DNA of 52,198 nt, from assembly GCA_021824625.1 (NCBI GenBank), contig JAKAKE010000003.1, forward strand, positions 1 to 52,198, written 5' to 3'. Position numbers and translations under genes: made by a program. The number at the start of each line of letters is the position of its first letter. Within the stretch, counting starts at the first letter, position 1. Origin of the DNA: Bacteroidota bacterium. Its GTDB lineage: Bacteria; Bacteroidota; Ignavibacteria; Kapaibacteriales; UBA2268. Positions 26,143 to 34,700 of this stretch are shown piece after piece. The notes beneath the pieces are model-generated. The model worked only from the letters and a program-made list of their open reading frames with translations, made no database searches and was not told the DNA's origin.

Positions 26143-27021
26143 TCAACTTAAATCTTCAAGTGCGATTTTTGCTTGTTCTTCATTAGGCGGATTGCCGTGC
26201 CATATATATTTATCTTCCATGAATGAGACCCCCTTTCCCATTAAAGTTTTAGCAATAATGACAGTCGGTTTTCCGATTTTCGATTCATGATTAGAAATAA
26301 ATTGAGCAAAAGCATTTATTATTTCAGTGTAATTATGCCCGTTAATATTAATCACATCAAATCCGAATGATTCAAATTTTTTGTCAATGGGATATATGCT
26401 CATTACATCTCTTACTCTCCCATCAATTTGACAATCGTTGTTATCAACTATCCAGCACAGATTATCCAGCTTGAAATTAGACGCTGCCATAGCCGCTTCC
26501 CAAACTGCTCCCTCTTCGATTTCCCCATCACCTGTTAAAGCGAATACTCTTCGGTTATTTTTGTCAACAAGCTTATCCGACATTGCCATTCCAACTGCTA
26601 TTGATATTCCCTGGCCGAGCGAACCTGTCGAGCTTTCGATTCCCGGAAGTTTCATGTCAAATCCGGGATGTCCCTGAAGCCTGCTTCCGTATTTTCGCAA
26701 ACGATAAAGTTCTTCGGTCGAATAATATCCCGCTCTTGAAAGTGCAGAATATAGTAAAGGGCATAAATGCCCGGCACTCAATACAAATCGGTCTCTATCG
26801 TTCCAGTCAGGTTTTTGAGGATTATACTTCATAATTCCACCAAAAAATAGGACAGAGAAAATGTCGGATGTTCCCAATGTTCCTCCGCTGTGACCTGATT
26901 TAGCAAGATAAAGACTTTTAATTATATCTCTTCTTATTTCAAGGGCTATTTCAGAAAATTCTTCGGGATTCCTTTGTCTATTTTCAAAAGTTTTGTCAGA
27001 AAATGTAACTTCAAGAGCCAT
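26143..27021 (-). CDS. Transketolase, N-terminal subunit
   Basis: First half of a split transketolase, carrying the diphosphate-binding domain for thiamine diphosphate. Visible: AKSGHSGGTLGTSDIFSVLFF, SAGHLCPLLYSAL, GHPGFDMKLPGIESSTGSLGQG, the ThDP motif GDGEIEEGAVWEAAMAASNFKLDNLCWIVDNND split over residues about 155-187 (GDG to NN), and KTLMGKGVSFME. The length (292) is that of the N-subunit alone. The first ATG (27021) is used; a GTG three codons earlier is possible and neither has a clear ribosome site. The partner C-subunit is downstream beyond the inserted secreted-protein gene. Confidence 0.92.
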   Translation of the reverse strand: MALEVTFSDKTFENRQRNPEEFSEIALEIRRDIIKSLYLAKSGHSGGTLGTSDIFSVLFFGGIMKYNPQKPDWNDRDRFVLSAGHLCPLLYSALSRAGYYSTEELYRLRKYGSRLQGHPGFDMKLPGIESSTGSLGQGISIAVGMAMSDKLVDKNNRRVFALTGDGEIEEGAVWEAAMAASNFKLDNLCWIVDNNDCQIDGRVRDVMSIYPIDKKFESFGFDVININGHNYTEIINAFAQFISNHESKIGKPTVIIAKTLMGKGVSFMEDKYIWHGNPPNEEQAKIALEDLS

Positions 27022-27153
27022 TACAGACACAATAAATATTATAAATAATTCAGTTAATAAATTTTTTCAAATTACAAAATTAAATAATTTTGACCTTACT
27101 GAAGAGTTAGTGAGTTATTAACAATTTCTGAACATTTGGAATCTAAATTAATG

Positions 27154-27185
27154 AAAAAGGGCTTATTGTTAATACAAAAGCCCTT
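27154..27185 (-). terminator. Rho-independent terminator of the DUF2892 gene
   Basis: Stem AAGGGCTT/AAGCCCTT (8 bp, 13-base loop) followed on the minus strand by a short T-run. It lies 17 bases beyond the DUF2892 stop codon and before the transketolase genes, so it should end the DUF2892 (and perhaps crp-like) transcript. Confidence 0.7.
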
Positions 27186-27201
27186 ATATTATATAATTCA
27201 A

Positions 27202-27384
27202 CTATTTATTACATGTACTTATTCTTGCGATTAGGTATATCGGGCAAAATTTAACTACTGCCGTAAGAATTGGAATTATACCAATTAGTCCGAACCAGCT
27301 TTTGAAATATACTCCTAAGGTTATAATAAAAATCCCAAGTATAATTCTAATTACTCTGTCAACTTTTCCAACATTGCACTTCAT
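27202..27384 (-). CDS. DUF2892 small membrane protein (YgaP-like)
   Basis: 60-residue protein of the DUF2892 family: CNVGKVDRVIRIILG followed by two membrane helices (IILGIFIITLGVYF and LIGIIPILTAVVKF), ending CPIYLIARIST. The family's Cys residues (KFCPIY) are present. Such proteins often accompany rhodanese or sulfur genes and Crp/Fnr-type regulators. The start at 27384 is backed by an AGGAG site 7 bases upstream; the nine codons in front of it in the longer reading are not conserved. It follows the Crp/Fnr-type gene by about 80 bases on the same strand, a frequent pairing. Confidence 0.85.
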   Translation of the reverse strand: MKCNVGKVDRVIRIILGIFIITLGVYFKSWFGLIGIIPILTAVVKFCPIYLIARISTCNK

Positions 27385-27466
27385 ATCAACTCCTGCATTT
27401 AGAAAAAACAATTTTAATTACAGTACAAAATTATGAAATGTAATTCACTGAAGTTTGTGACATAAG

Positions 27467-28108
27467 TTACATTAGCCTTAAAATTTTTATTTTTCCTCTT
27501 AAGCTTTGAATTTTTCCCTGTCGCTCAAGTTGTTTTAGGAGCCTTGAAACTACTTCCCTTGCTGTTCCAATTTCGTTAGCAAGTTGTTGATGGGTAATAT
27601 ATATTAAATCAGTATTTTGATGTGTCATTTTTTCCTTGAGCTTTTCAATTAATCTTGTATCAATATTCTTAAAAGCAATTGCCTCGAATACATTTATCAA
27701 TTCAGTAAAACGGTTATGATAAAGTTTAAAAATATAAGTCTTAAAACTATTGTATTTTTCAATCCATTTTTTCAGCTTTTCATCTGATATAATTATTGCC
27801 GTTGTTTTTTCATCAACCTGTGCTAAAGCTTTACTTCTGCTGTTTGTGAGGCAAGCAGATATGGATAAGGCGCAACTTTCACCTTTTTCAATAAAATACA
27901 TAAGTATTTCTTTTCCTGTTTCATCGGTTCTTATAACCTTTATCGAACCTTCTATAACAATAGGCAGAGCTGAAACATACTCTCCCTCTTTCAGAAGAAA
28001 ATAATTTTCATCTAAATCAACTACCGGACATGTGGATATTTCCTGTAACAATTCTTTCTCATGAAATAATTCTTTAAGAAAATTGTTCTTTTCAGTTTCA
28101 TTTAACAT
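27467..28108 (-). CDS. Crp/Fnr-family transcriptional regulator
   Basis: 213 residues: cyclic-nucleotide-binding-like beta barrel (residues about 25-120, with YFLLKEGEYVSALPIVIEGSIKV and EILMYFIEKGESCALSISACL), a dimer helix, then a Crp-type winged helix (residues about 140-213, ITHQQLANEIGTAREVVSRLLKQLERQGKI). The pocket lacks the exact phosphate-binding pattern of cAMP-binding CRP, so the signal may be different (redox, NO or none). No Fnr-type four-Cys cluster is seen, though Cys occur in ISACLT and TCPVV. Divergent from the DUF2834-like/ubiE genes and co-directional with DUF2892, so it could regulate either. Confidence 0.9.
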   Translation of the reverse strand: MLNETEKNNFLKELFHEKELLQEISTCPVVDLDENYFLLKEGEYVSALPIVIEGSIKVIRTDETGKEILMYFIEKGESCALSISACLTNSRSKALAQVDEKTTAIIISDEKLKKWIEKYNSFKTYIFKLYHNRFTELINVFEAIAFKNIDTRLIEKLKEKMTHQNTDLIYITHQQLANEIGTAREVVSRLLKQLERQGKIQSLRGKIKILRLM

Positions 28109-28186
28109 CTTTGATATACCTTTAATTCTATTTTTTATTAAATTATAATTTTATGGGATGAAATCAAATATTTTATAGTAAAAAAA

Positions 28187-28525
28187 TTGTTTACTAAAAC
28201 GAAAATAAATAAACCAATACTTTTATTAGCTGCATTATTATTGCTTATTTTTAATGCTATTATCCTGATTATATGGTTATCAGGAACAACAAATATTATT
28301 AATGATTTAAAGATGTTCATTAATTATATAATGACTAATATGTTTTCATTAGTTATTTTTGCCGACTTGATTGTGTTCTCGATTATTACAATTATCTGGA
28401 TGTATATTGATTGCACCAGAAGAAAAATGAAATTACAATTTAGGATAATAATAATTTTTTTAGCAATAATTATAGGTTCACCGGTTTTATTGATGTATAT
28501 AGCTTTCAGGAAAAAAAATGAGTGA
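28187..28525 (+). CDS. DUF2834-like three-helix membrane protein
   Basis: 112 residues with three predicted helices (ILLLAALLLLIFNAIILIIW, FSLVIFADLIVFSIITIIW, IIIIFLAIIIGSPVLLMYIAF). The topology, the acidic residue in helix 2 and the basic loop CTRRKMK, followed by GSPVLLMYIAFRKK, resemble DUF2834 proteins, an uncharacterised family of about 110 residues. There is no in-frame ATG near the beginning; a TTG at 28187 is the best start. The last 8 bases overlap the start of ubiE/menG (28518), implying translational coupling and perhaps a link to quinone or membrane metabolism. Family assignment is by topology and is not certain. Confidence 0.55.
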   Translation: MFTKTKINKPILLLAALLLLIFNAIILIIWLSGTTNIINDLKMFINYIMTNMFSLVIFADLIVFSIITIIWMYIDCTRRKMKLQFRIIIIFLAIIIGSPVLLMYIAFRKKNE

Positions 28526-29213
28526 AAAAATAAAAAATATGTTTTCGGACATTTCCCGGAAATATGATTTAATTAATGACCTTTTGTCTTTCGGAATCCA
28601 TAGAAAATGGAGAAAAAAAACCGTAAGAATGGCTGAAGTAAAAGAAGGCATGAAAATACTTGATATTGCCTGCGGCACAGGGGATTTGGCTTTTGAATTT
28701 AGAAAAGCTGCCGGGAGTACCGGTAAGGTAATTGGTGTTGATTTCAGCGAAGGAATGCTTGAATTAGCGAGATTAAAAGCCAAACAAAAAAATATTGATA
28801 TTGAATTTATTAATGCCGATGCTTTGAATTTACCTTTTGAAAATAATGTATTCGACAGGGCATCTATAGCTTTCGGAATTAGGAATGTAGATGATAAAAT
28901 AACTTGTTTAAAGGAAATGACTCGTGTTGTAATCCCGGGAGGAAAGGTTGTTGTTCTTGAGTTCGGTACTCCTACAGGAATTATTAAATACTTTTATAAA
29001 ATTTATTCAAAGTTCGTTATACCTTTAATTGGAAAATTAATATCGTATGATAAAAAATCGTATCAATATCTTGTGGATAGTATATCAGAATTTCCTTATG
29101 GTGAAAATTTTGTGTTGTTGATGAAGGAAACGGATTCATTTTATGAATACAGGCCTTACAAAATGGCTTTTGGAATTGTTTATTTGTACGTCGGTACAGT
29201 TAAAAGTGAATAG
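28518..29213 (+). CDS. ubiE: Demethylmenaquinone methyltransferase UbiE/MenG
   Basis: SAM-dependent C-methyltransferase that makes menaquinone from demethylmenaquinone, supporting a respiratory lifestyle. Signature: MFSDISRKYDLINDLLSFGIHRKWR, SAM motif I LDIACGTGDLAFEF, VIGVDFSEGMLELA, ASIAFGIRNVDDKI, and YKIYSKFVIPLIGKLIS with YLVDSISEFPY near the C-terminus. 231 residues is the family length. A purine-rich site for its ATG lies inside the end of the upstream DUF2834-like gene. The ubiquinone reaction is less likely in this phylum, so menG describes its role better than ubiE. Confidence 0.94.
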   Translation: MSEKIKNMFSDISRKYDLINDLLSFGIHRKWRKKTVRMAEVKEGMKILDIACGTGDLAFEFRKAAGSTGKVIGVDFSEGMLELARLKAKQKNIDIEFINADALNLPFENNVFDRASIAFGIRNVDDKITCLKEMTRVVIPGGKVVVLEFGTPTGIIKYFYKIYSKFVIPLIGKLISYDKKSYQYLVDSISEFPYGENFVLLMKETDSFYEYRPYKMAFGIVYLYVGTVKSE

Positions 29214-29365
29214 TGAATAATGAATAATTGTGGTTATGAAAAATTGAAATTTTTCATAGTTTTGATAATTTAATAATATGATATTAATTCAGTGAAATCG
29301 AAAAAAAAGATTTATTTCTTAATTTAGAAATAATAAATAATACAATTATCAATATTGAGGTAAAT

Positions 29366-29818
29366 ATGAATAAAGAAACTTTTAATGATGTGATAAAATT
29401 TGCAATAGCGAGGGAAATCGAAGCCGCTCAATTTTATAAAGATATGGCAAATAAAACAAAGTTCGATTCTAATATTGTCCTTTTTCTTGAACTCGAGAAA
29501 ATGGAACTCAGTCATGCAAAAACCCTTGAGGATTTCAAAAATGAAGGCTGGGATAATCCAGAAATACCAAATATTCCCGACCTGAAAATCAGCGATTATA
29601 TGGAAACACCAGACGTAAATGAAGGAATGACATACCAGGATGCAATTGTTCTTGCTATGAAAAGGGAAAAAGCTGCAGCTAAATTATATTCTGATTTGGC
29701 TAAAGAATTTACAGATGCAGAAACGAAAAATTTATTTTTGAGATTAGCAAACGAGGAATCAAACCATAAATTTCAACTCGAAACTTTATATGATGAAGAT
29801 ATTCTGACTGAAAACTAA
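29366..29818 (+). CDS. Ferritin-like diiron protein (rubrerythrin-type, no rubredoxin)
   Basis: A 150-residue four-helix ferritin-like protein. Metal-ligand motifs appear as EIEAAQFYKDMAN and ELEKMELSHAKTLEDF in the first half, and REKAAAKLYSDLAK and ANEESNHKFQLETLYD in the second: the paired E...ExxH pattern of a diiron site. There is no C-terminal rubredoxin domain, so it is an erythrin or ferritin-like form, probably in peroxide detoxification or iron handling. GAGG precedes the ATG at a good distance. It is a single gene downstream of ubiE/menG after 152 AT-rich bases. Confidence 0.87.
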   Translation: MNKETFNDVIKFAIAREIEAAQFYKDMANKTKFDSNIVLFLELEKMELSHAKTLEDFKNEGWDNPEIPNIPDLKISDYMETPDVNEGMTYQDAIVLAMKREKAAAKLYSDLAKEFTDAETKNLFLRLANEESNHKFQLETLYDEDILTEN

Positions 29819-29835
29819 TCCAAATTAACAACTCT

Positions 29836-29858
29836 TTCCCCCTTTGTTAAAGGGGGAA
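29836..29858. terminator. Strong symmetric hairpin after the ferritin-like gene
   Basis: A perfect 10-bp stem (TTCCCCCTTT/AAAGGGGGAA) with a 3-base loop begins 17 bases past the ferritin-like stop codon. It could end that transcript, but the T-tract is weak (TTTG). Hairpins of this CCCCCTTT...AAAGGGGG kind also occur as dispersed repeats in related genomes, so it may be a repeat rather than a dedicated terminator. Confidence 0.5.
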
Positions 29859-29909
29859 TTTGAAGGATTATTGATACTAACTTATTGAATAATGAATATT
29901 ATTTTACAC

Positions 29910-29960
29910 TCACAGCTCGAAAGTCAACTGCCTCACCATTCCACCGTCTATGGTTATATT
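29910..29960 (-). pseudogene. Remnant C-terminus of a short-chain dehydrogenase
   Basis: On the minus strand a 16-codon fragment reads NITIDGGMVRQLTFEL and then stops; stop codons lie immediately upstream in the same frame. I(T)xDGGM(V)R is the standard end of SDR-family oxidoreductases (FabG-like). The rest of the gene is gone, so this is a deletion scar. The call is by eye and rests on a short but characteristic motif. Confidence 0.6.
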
Positions 29961-30095
29961 TTATTAACTAATCCAAATTTATATAATAGAAATTTATTGA
30001 TGATGTTAGTGAATTCTAAAATAATGTAACAGTATTTACAAGAAAATTTTTAATTTAATATTTACATTTTTACGAAAATTTTATTGTGGTAAGAA

Positions 30096-31508
30096 ATGGA
30101 TTCTGATGAATTTAAAAGATGGGGATATGAAATCGTTGATTGGATTGCAGATTATTTTAATAATATAGAAAAATATGATGTAAAGCCGAATATAGAACCC
30201 GGGTATGTCATCAATCAATTAGCACAAAATCCTCCTGAAAATTCTGAAAAGTTTGAAAATATTCTCGAAGACTTTAAGAATATCATTGTACCCGGAATGA
30301 CTCACTGGCAGCATCCCAAATTTTTTGGATATTTTCCCGCAAATACAAGTTTCCCATCTATTGCGGCAGAATTTCTAACTTCTGCTTTGGCGGCACAGTG
30401 TATGATGTGGCAGACATCTCCCGCAGCGGCAGAGCTTGAAGAATTGACTATGGAATGGTTGAGACAAATGATTGGTTTGCCAAATGATTTTACCGGTGTA
30501 ATTCAGGACACTGCTTCAACAGCCACCCTTTGTTCCATATTAACAGCCCGCGAAAAATATTCATCATTCAATATTAATACTAAAGGTTTTTCAGGAGATG
30601 AACAATTCAGAGTTTATTGCTCAAGCGAAGCACATTCATCAATCGAGAAAGCAGTGAAAATAGCAGGTATAGGAAAAGAAAATCTTGTTAAAATTCCCGT
30701 TGATGAAAATTTTGCTATGCTCCCCGATGAACTTGAAAAAGTTTTGGAGGTTGATATAATCAATGGATATAAGCCACTATGTGTTGTTTCTGCACTCGGT
30801 ACAACCGGCTCCACAGCTATTGACCCGCTTAAGGAAATCGGTGAGATTTGCAAAGATAATAATATCTGGCTACACGTCGATGCCGCTTTTGCAGGCTCTG
30901 CATTGATTCTTCCTGAGTATAGATATTTGCTTGACGGAATTAAATATGCAGATTCTTTTGTTTTTAATCCTCACAAATGGCTTTTCACAAACTTTGACTG
31001 CTCAGCTTATTTTGTTCGTGATAAGGAAGCTCTAATAAAGACTTTCGAGATGATACCTGAATATCTCAAATCTGCAGAGTCTCATGTGAACAATTACAAA
31101 GACTGGGGAATACAGCTTGGGAGGCGGTTCCGTGCCCTCAAATTATGGTTCGTCATAAGAAGCTTTGGTGTGAGCGGATTGCAGGAAAAATTACGTTTCC
31201 ATATTCAACTCGCACAGTACCTCGTCAAGAAAATCGAATCTGAAAAAGATTTCGAAATACTTGCTCCTGTGCCATTCAATACCATTTGTTTCAGGTATAA
31301 ACCTGCCGGTGTTGTGCATGAAGAAGAAATCAATAAAATCAATGAAAATCTTTTATCAAAACTTAATGAAACAGGTAAGCTCTTCCTGACTCACACAAAG
31401 CTGAATGGAAAATATGTTATAAGATTTATGATAGGACAGACAAATGTTAATGAAAAGCATGTTTCCGAAGCTTGGGAATTGCTCAAGAGTGAATCAAGAA
31501 AAAAATAA
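30096..31508 (+). CDS. Aromatic-L-amino-acid decarboxylase family (PLP group II)
   Basis: 470-residue PLP-dependent decarboxylase. Landmarks: MTHWQHPKFFGYFPAN near residue 70, SPAAAELEELTMEW, DTASTATLCSILTARE, SSEAHSSIEKAVKIAG (His stacking on PLP), WLHVDAAFAGSALILPEYR (Asp for the pyridine N), and the Schiff-base Lys in FNPHKWLFTNFDCSA near residue 295. The layout is that of DOPA/tyrosine/tryptophan decarboxylases and the product would be an aromatic amine such as tyramine or tryptamine; the exact amino acid cannot be told. Single gene with long gaps either side. The nearby indolepyruvate oxidoreductase subunit (51.3 kb) also acts on aromatic amino-acid carbon, but there is no genetic link. 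Confidence 0.9.
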   Translation: MDSDEFKRWGYEIVDWIADYFNNIEKYDVKPNIEPGYVINQLAQNPPENSEKFENILEDFKNIIVPGMTHWQHPKFFGYFPANTSFPSIAAEFLTSALAAQCMMWQTSPAAAELEELTMEWLRQMIGLPNDFTGVIQDTASTATLCSILTAREKYSSFNINTKGFSGDEQFRVYCSSEAHSSIEKAVKIAGIGKENLVKIPVDENFAMLPDELEKVLEVDIINGYKPLCVVSALGTTGSTAIDPLKEIGEICKDNNIWLHVDAAFAGSALILPEYRYLLDGIKYADSFVFNPHKWLFTNFDCSAYFVRDKEALIKTFEMIPEYLKSAESHVNNYKDWGIQLGRRFRALKLWFVIRSFGVSGLQEKLRFHIQLAQYLVKKIESEKDFEILAPVPFNTICFRYKPAGVVHEEEINKINENLLSKLNETGKLFLTHTKLNGKYVIRFMIGQTNVNEKHVSEAWELLKSESRKK

Positions 31509-31570
31509 ATCGTTTAACAATAATAATTACAAATTATAAAACAAAATTTCCTTTGCGTAAAATCTTTTAT

Positions 31571-31598
31571 GGATTCTTCGACTACGCTCAGAATGACA
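31571..31598. repeat. Single arm of the GTCATTCTGA inverted-repeat family
   Basis: GGATTCTTCGACTACGCT plus TCAGAATGACA matches one arm of the element seen at 44519-44608. The other arm is absent. It lies in the 244-base gap between the decarboxylase and TPR-CHAT stop codons, which are convergent; the rest of that gap holds short AT-rich repeats (ATTAGTAAT, GTAATTCGTAATT) and no gene. Confidence 0.65.
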
Positions 31599-31752
31599 GC
31601 ATTCATTAGTAATTAGTAACTGAATATTTAATCCATATAGGATAAGTATGGGTGCGGGGATTTGATTTCTACTTATATATAACCGCCACACGATAGAATT
31701 GTTATATGATTTAATATTTCTTTCATTAGTAATCAGTAATTCGTAATTAATT

Positions 31753-34700
31753 TTACTCTCCCACCATCACAAACGCTCCCCAAATGTAGGGTAGTTTAAA
31801 TTTGTTGAAGATGGCGAGTTGTGCCTCGCGGAAAGCTTCCCGCTTGGTCATTCCCGATACCCAATTGTTGTAAAACATAGACATCAATTCGTTAGTAGAT
31901 TCATCTCCGACTGACCAAAGGCTCATCAATACAGTTTTTGCTCCTGCTGTCTGGAATGCTCTTTGCAGTCCGTAAACACCCTCACCATTCTTGATTTCTC
32001 CCAAGCCGGTTTCGCAAGCTGATAACACAACAAGCTCTGTATGGTCGAGGTCGAGGTCCATGGCTTCGTAAGATGTAAGCACACCGTTTTTATCTTCTGC
32101 TAAACGGGAACTTGTATCATTGATAAAGTCGGATGCACCGGCAAAGAATAAGCCTGAACGCAGGAGTGGATTTTCCAATAATCTTTTATTTTCAAAACCG
32201 AAAATATTTCCTCTTTCGGATTTAATGTCAGGTAGAAAAATACCGTGAGTGGCTATGTGCAATACACGGGGATTCGATACTGATTTAACTTCTGATTTTA
32301 ATGCGTCTTCCCTGAGATGTGTATGTACAACCCAGTTCTTGCCGTGAAGAAATTTTGCGATATTCAATATTTCATCTTCCGAAGCTGGGAGGTTCTTCAA
32401 CTTAAATCCGGAAACCGAATCAATGCTGATGAAAGAATAATCTTTGGATTGTTTTGTTTTGCTTTTTTTTGGCGATTCTTTTTTTCTATCGGATGATAAG
32501 ATAAAATCGGGATTGCCAAAAAGCTCGGCACTGTTCAGAAGGTTGCTTTCCTTCTGGGTTTTGTAATAACTTACTATAATGTCTTTGGTGCTGTTGCAAA
32601 TCTGTATGTCCTGTTCCTCGAGCAGGTATTTGTCATTAGGCCCAATGAATGTGAGTGGATTAATTTTATTATAAATTCCGTCGGTTGATAAATAAATTTT
32701 CTTAATCCCTTTTATTTTATCATAAATTTTTGACCAGAACAAATTGAATGATTCTTTATCAGGTTTGACAGATTTCAGGTTTTCACGGTAAAAGTTATAG
32801 AGCCATCCTTCAAGTTTGTTGCCGTTTTCCATTACGACTAAATCGGGATGCTCTGTGGTTTGGTCGGTAACAATCAGTGCGGCATAGATTATTGTGTCAG
32901 TCAAGTTCTTTTCACGGTATCTGAATCTAATAATTTCGATTGCGGCTTCGTCTGGTTTGAGAAATGCCTGTATAGTTCTCCAGTTGATTTTCTTTTTTTC
33001 ATACGAATCTGCAAACACCTCTGATTTCAGGCTAATCTGTTTCTCAAGGACATTAGCCACATTCTCGATTGAATCGAGGTTAATATTTTCCTTATTAAGT
33101 TTATCTTTTGTATAAGTATAGAGGCTGACCAAATATTCTTTTAATGCAACCCAATTTTTGTAATTTTCAATCAATGCGCTGTCTCTGGAGTTAAGAATCC
33201 TTCTCTTCACTTTACTGGTGGAAGTGAACAGCAATGCTTTGGTAGCAAGTTGGTTGTCATACATATTACCTGTTATTTCGGGATTTTCCTTCACTCTTTT
33301 TAATGCGAATGAATTGTAGGAATCATAATAACCCTTCATGGTATTCCAGAACTGCCCTTTTTCTTTTTCGCTAAGTGAAGGAAAGTATGCACCAATTATT
33401 TTTTGGACATTTACAAATACTTCGTTGTATAACTTTTCAGCTTCTCCGCACTTATTCATATCTTCATTAAGATTTGCAAGGCTGTAAATACTATTAAGGA
33501 GAACAGGGCTTTGGCTCGTAAATAATCTTCTGTTCATAGCGAGAGAACTATCAAGAAATGATAAAGCTAATTCAGGCTCTTTATGATTTAAGTGATGGAA
33601 AGCAAGATTATTCAAGCTATTGGCAATATCAGGGTGGTCGCCTTTATAGATCCTTCTTCTCATCTCAAGAGCTGATTTATATAAGGATTCGGCTTTATCA
33701 AAAATGTGCCGTCCGTCATAAAATGAAGCAAGATTGCTTATGCTGTAGGCAAGGTCAGGGTGGTCCTCTGTGAAAAGCCGTTTCCTCATTTCAAGAGCCT
33801 CAATATAGAGCGGTTCAGCTTTATCCGGCTTACCCTGTTCATCGTAAAATAATGCTATTTTACTGATTGTCTTGGCTAAATCAGGATGGTCGTTTTTGAA
33901 TATATTTCTCTGAATTCGCAGAGCCTCTTCATATAAGGGTTCTGCTTCTTTGGACATTCCTTTAATGTTATAAAAGGATGCTGCTTCAGAAATGAAGTTT
34001 GCTAGTTCAGGATTATCTTCGGAATAAATTTTTCGGGCCATTTGCATTGCTTCAATATAAAGCGGCTCTGCCTCTGCATATTTGCCTTGCACCCGGTAAC
34101 AACTTGCCATATTATTTATTGATTTTGCAAGATTAGGATGGTCTTCTTGGTAAAGCCTTCTGTTCATAGCGAGAGCCTCACAGCACAATGCTTCAGCTTC
34201 GGTGTATCTCCCTATTTCCTGGTAAAACGAACCGAGGTTATTCAGACTATTCGAAAGATTTGGGCTATCGGTTTTGCAATTATTTCGATATATCTGAAGG
34301 GATTCTTTATAATATGATTCTGCAAGACTGAATCTTCCGATTGATGTATAAAATTCTGCAATATTATTTAACAAAAATGCGAGGAAGGGATTGTCTTTGT
34401 CCACCATTTTCCTGTACATGGCAAGAGCCTCATTGAACAAAGTATCAGCCTGTTGGAATTTACCGGTGAGCCTGCAAATTCTTGCCATATTGTTGATGCT
34501 ATTCGCAAGTGAAGGGTGTATTGTTTTATTATATTTTTCCCTTCTGATTATCAGTGCTTCCCGGTAATAATTTTCTGCTTTATCATATTTCCCCAATCTT
34601 TCATAAAGATAAGCAAGGTTTGTTATGCAAAGAGGGATGTCTTCGTGCATTAATTTACGGTAAATACTCAATGCTTCAATTAGAAATGGCTCTGCTTCGC

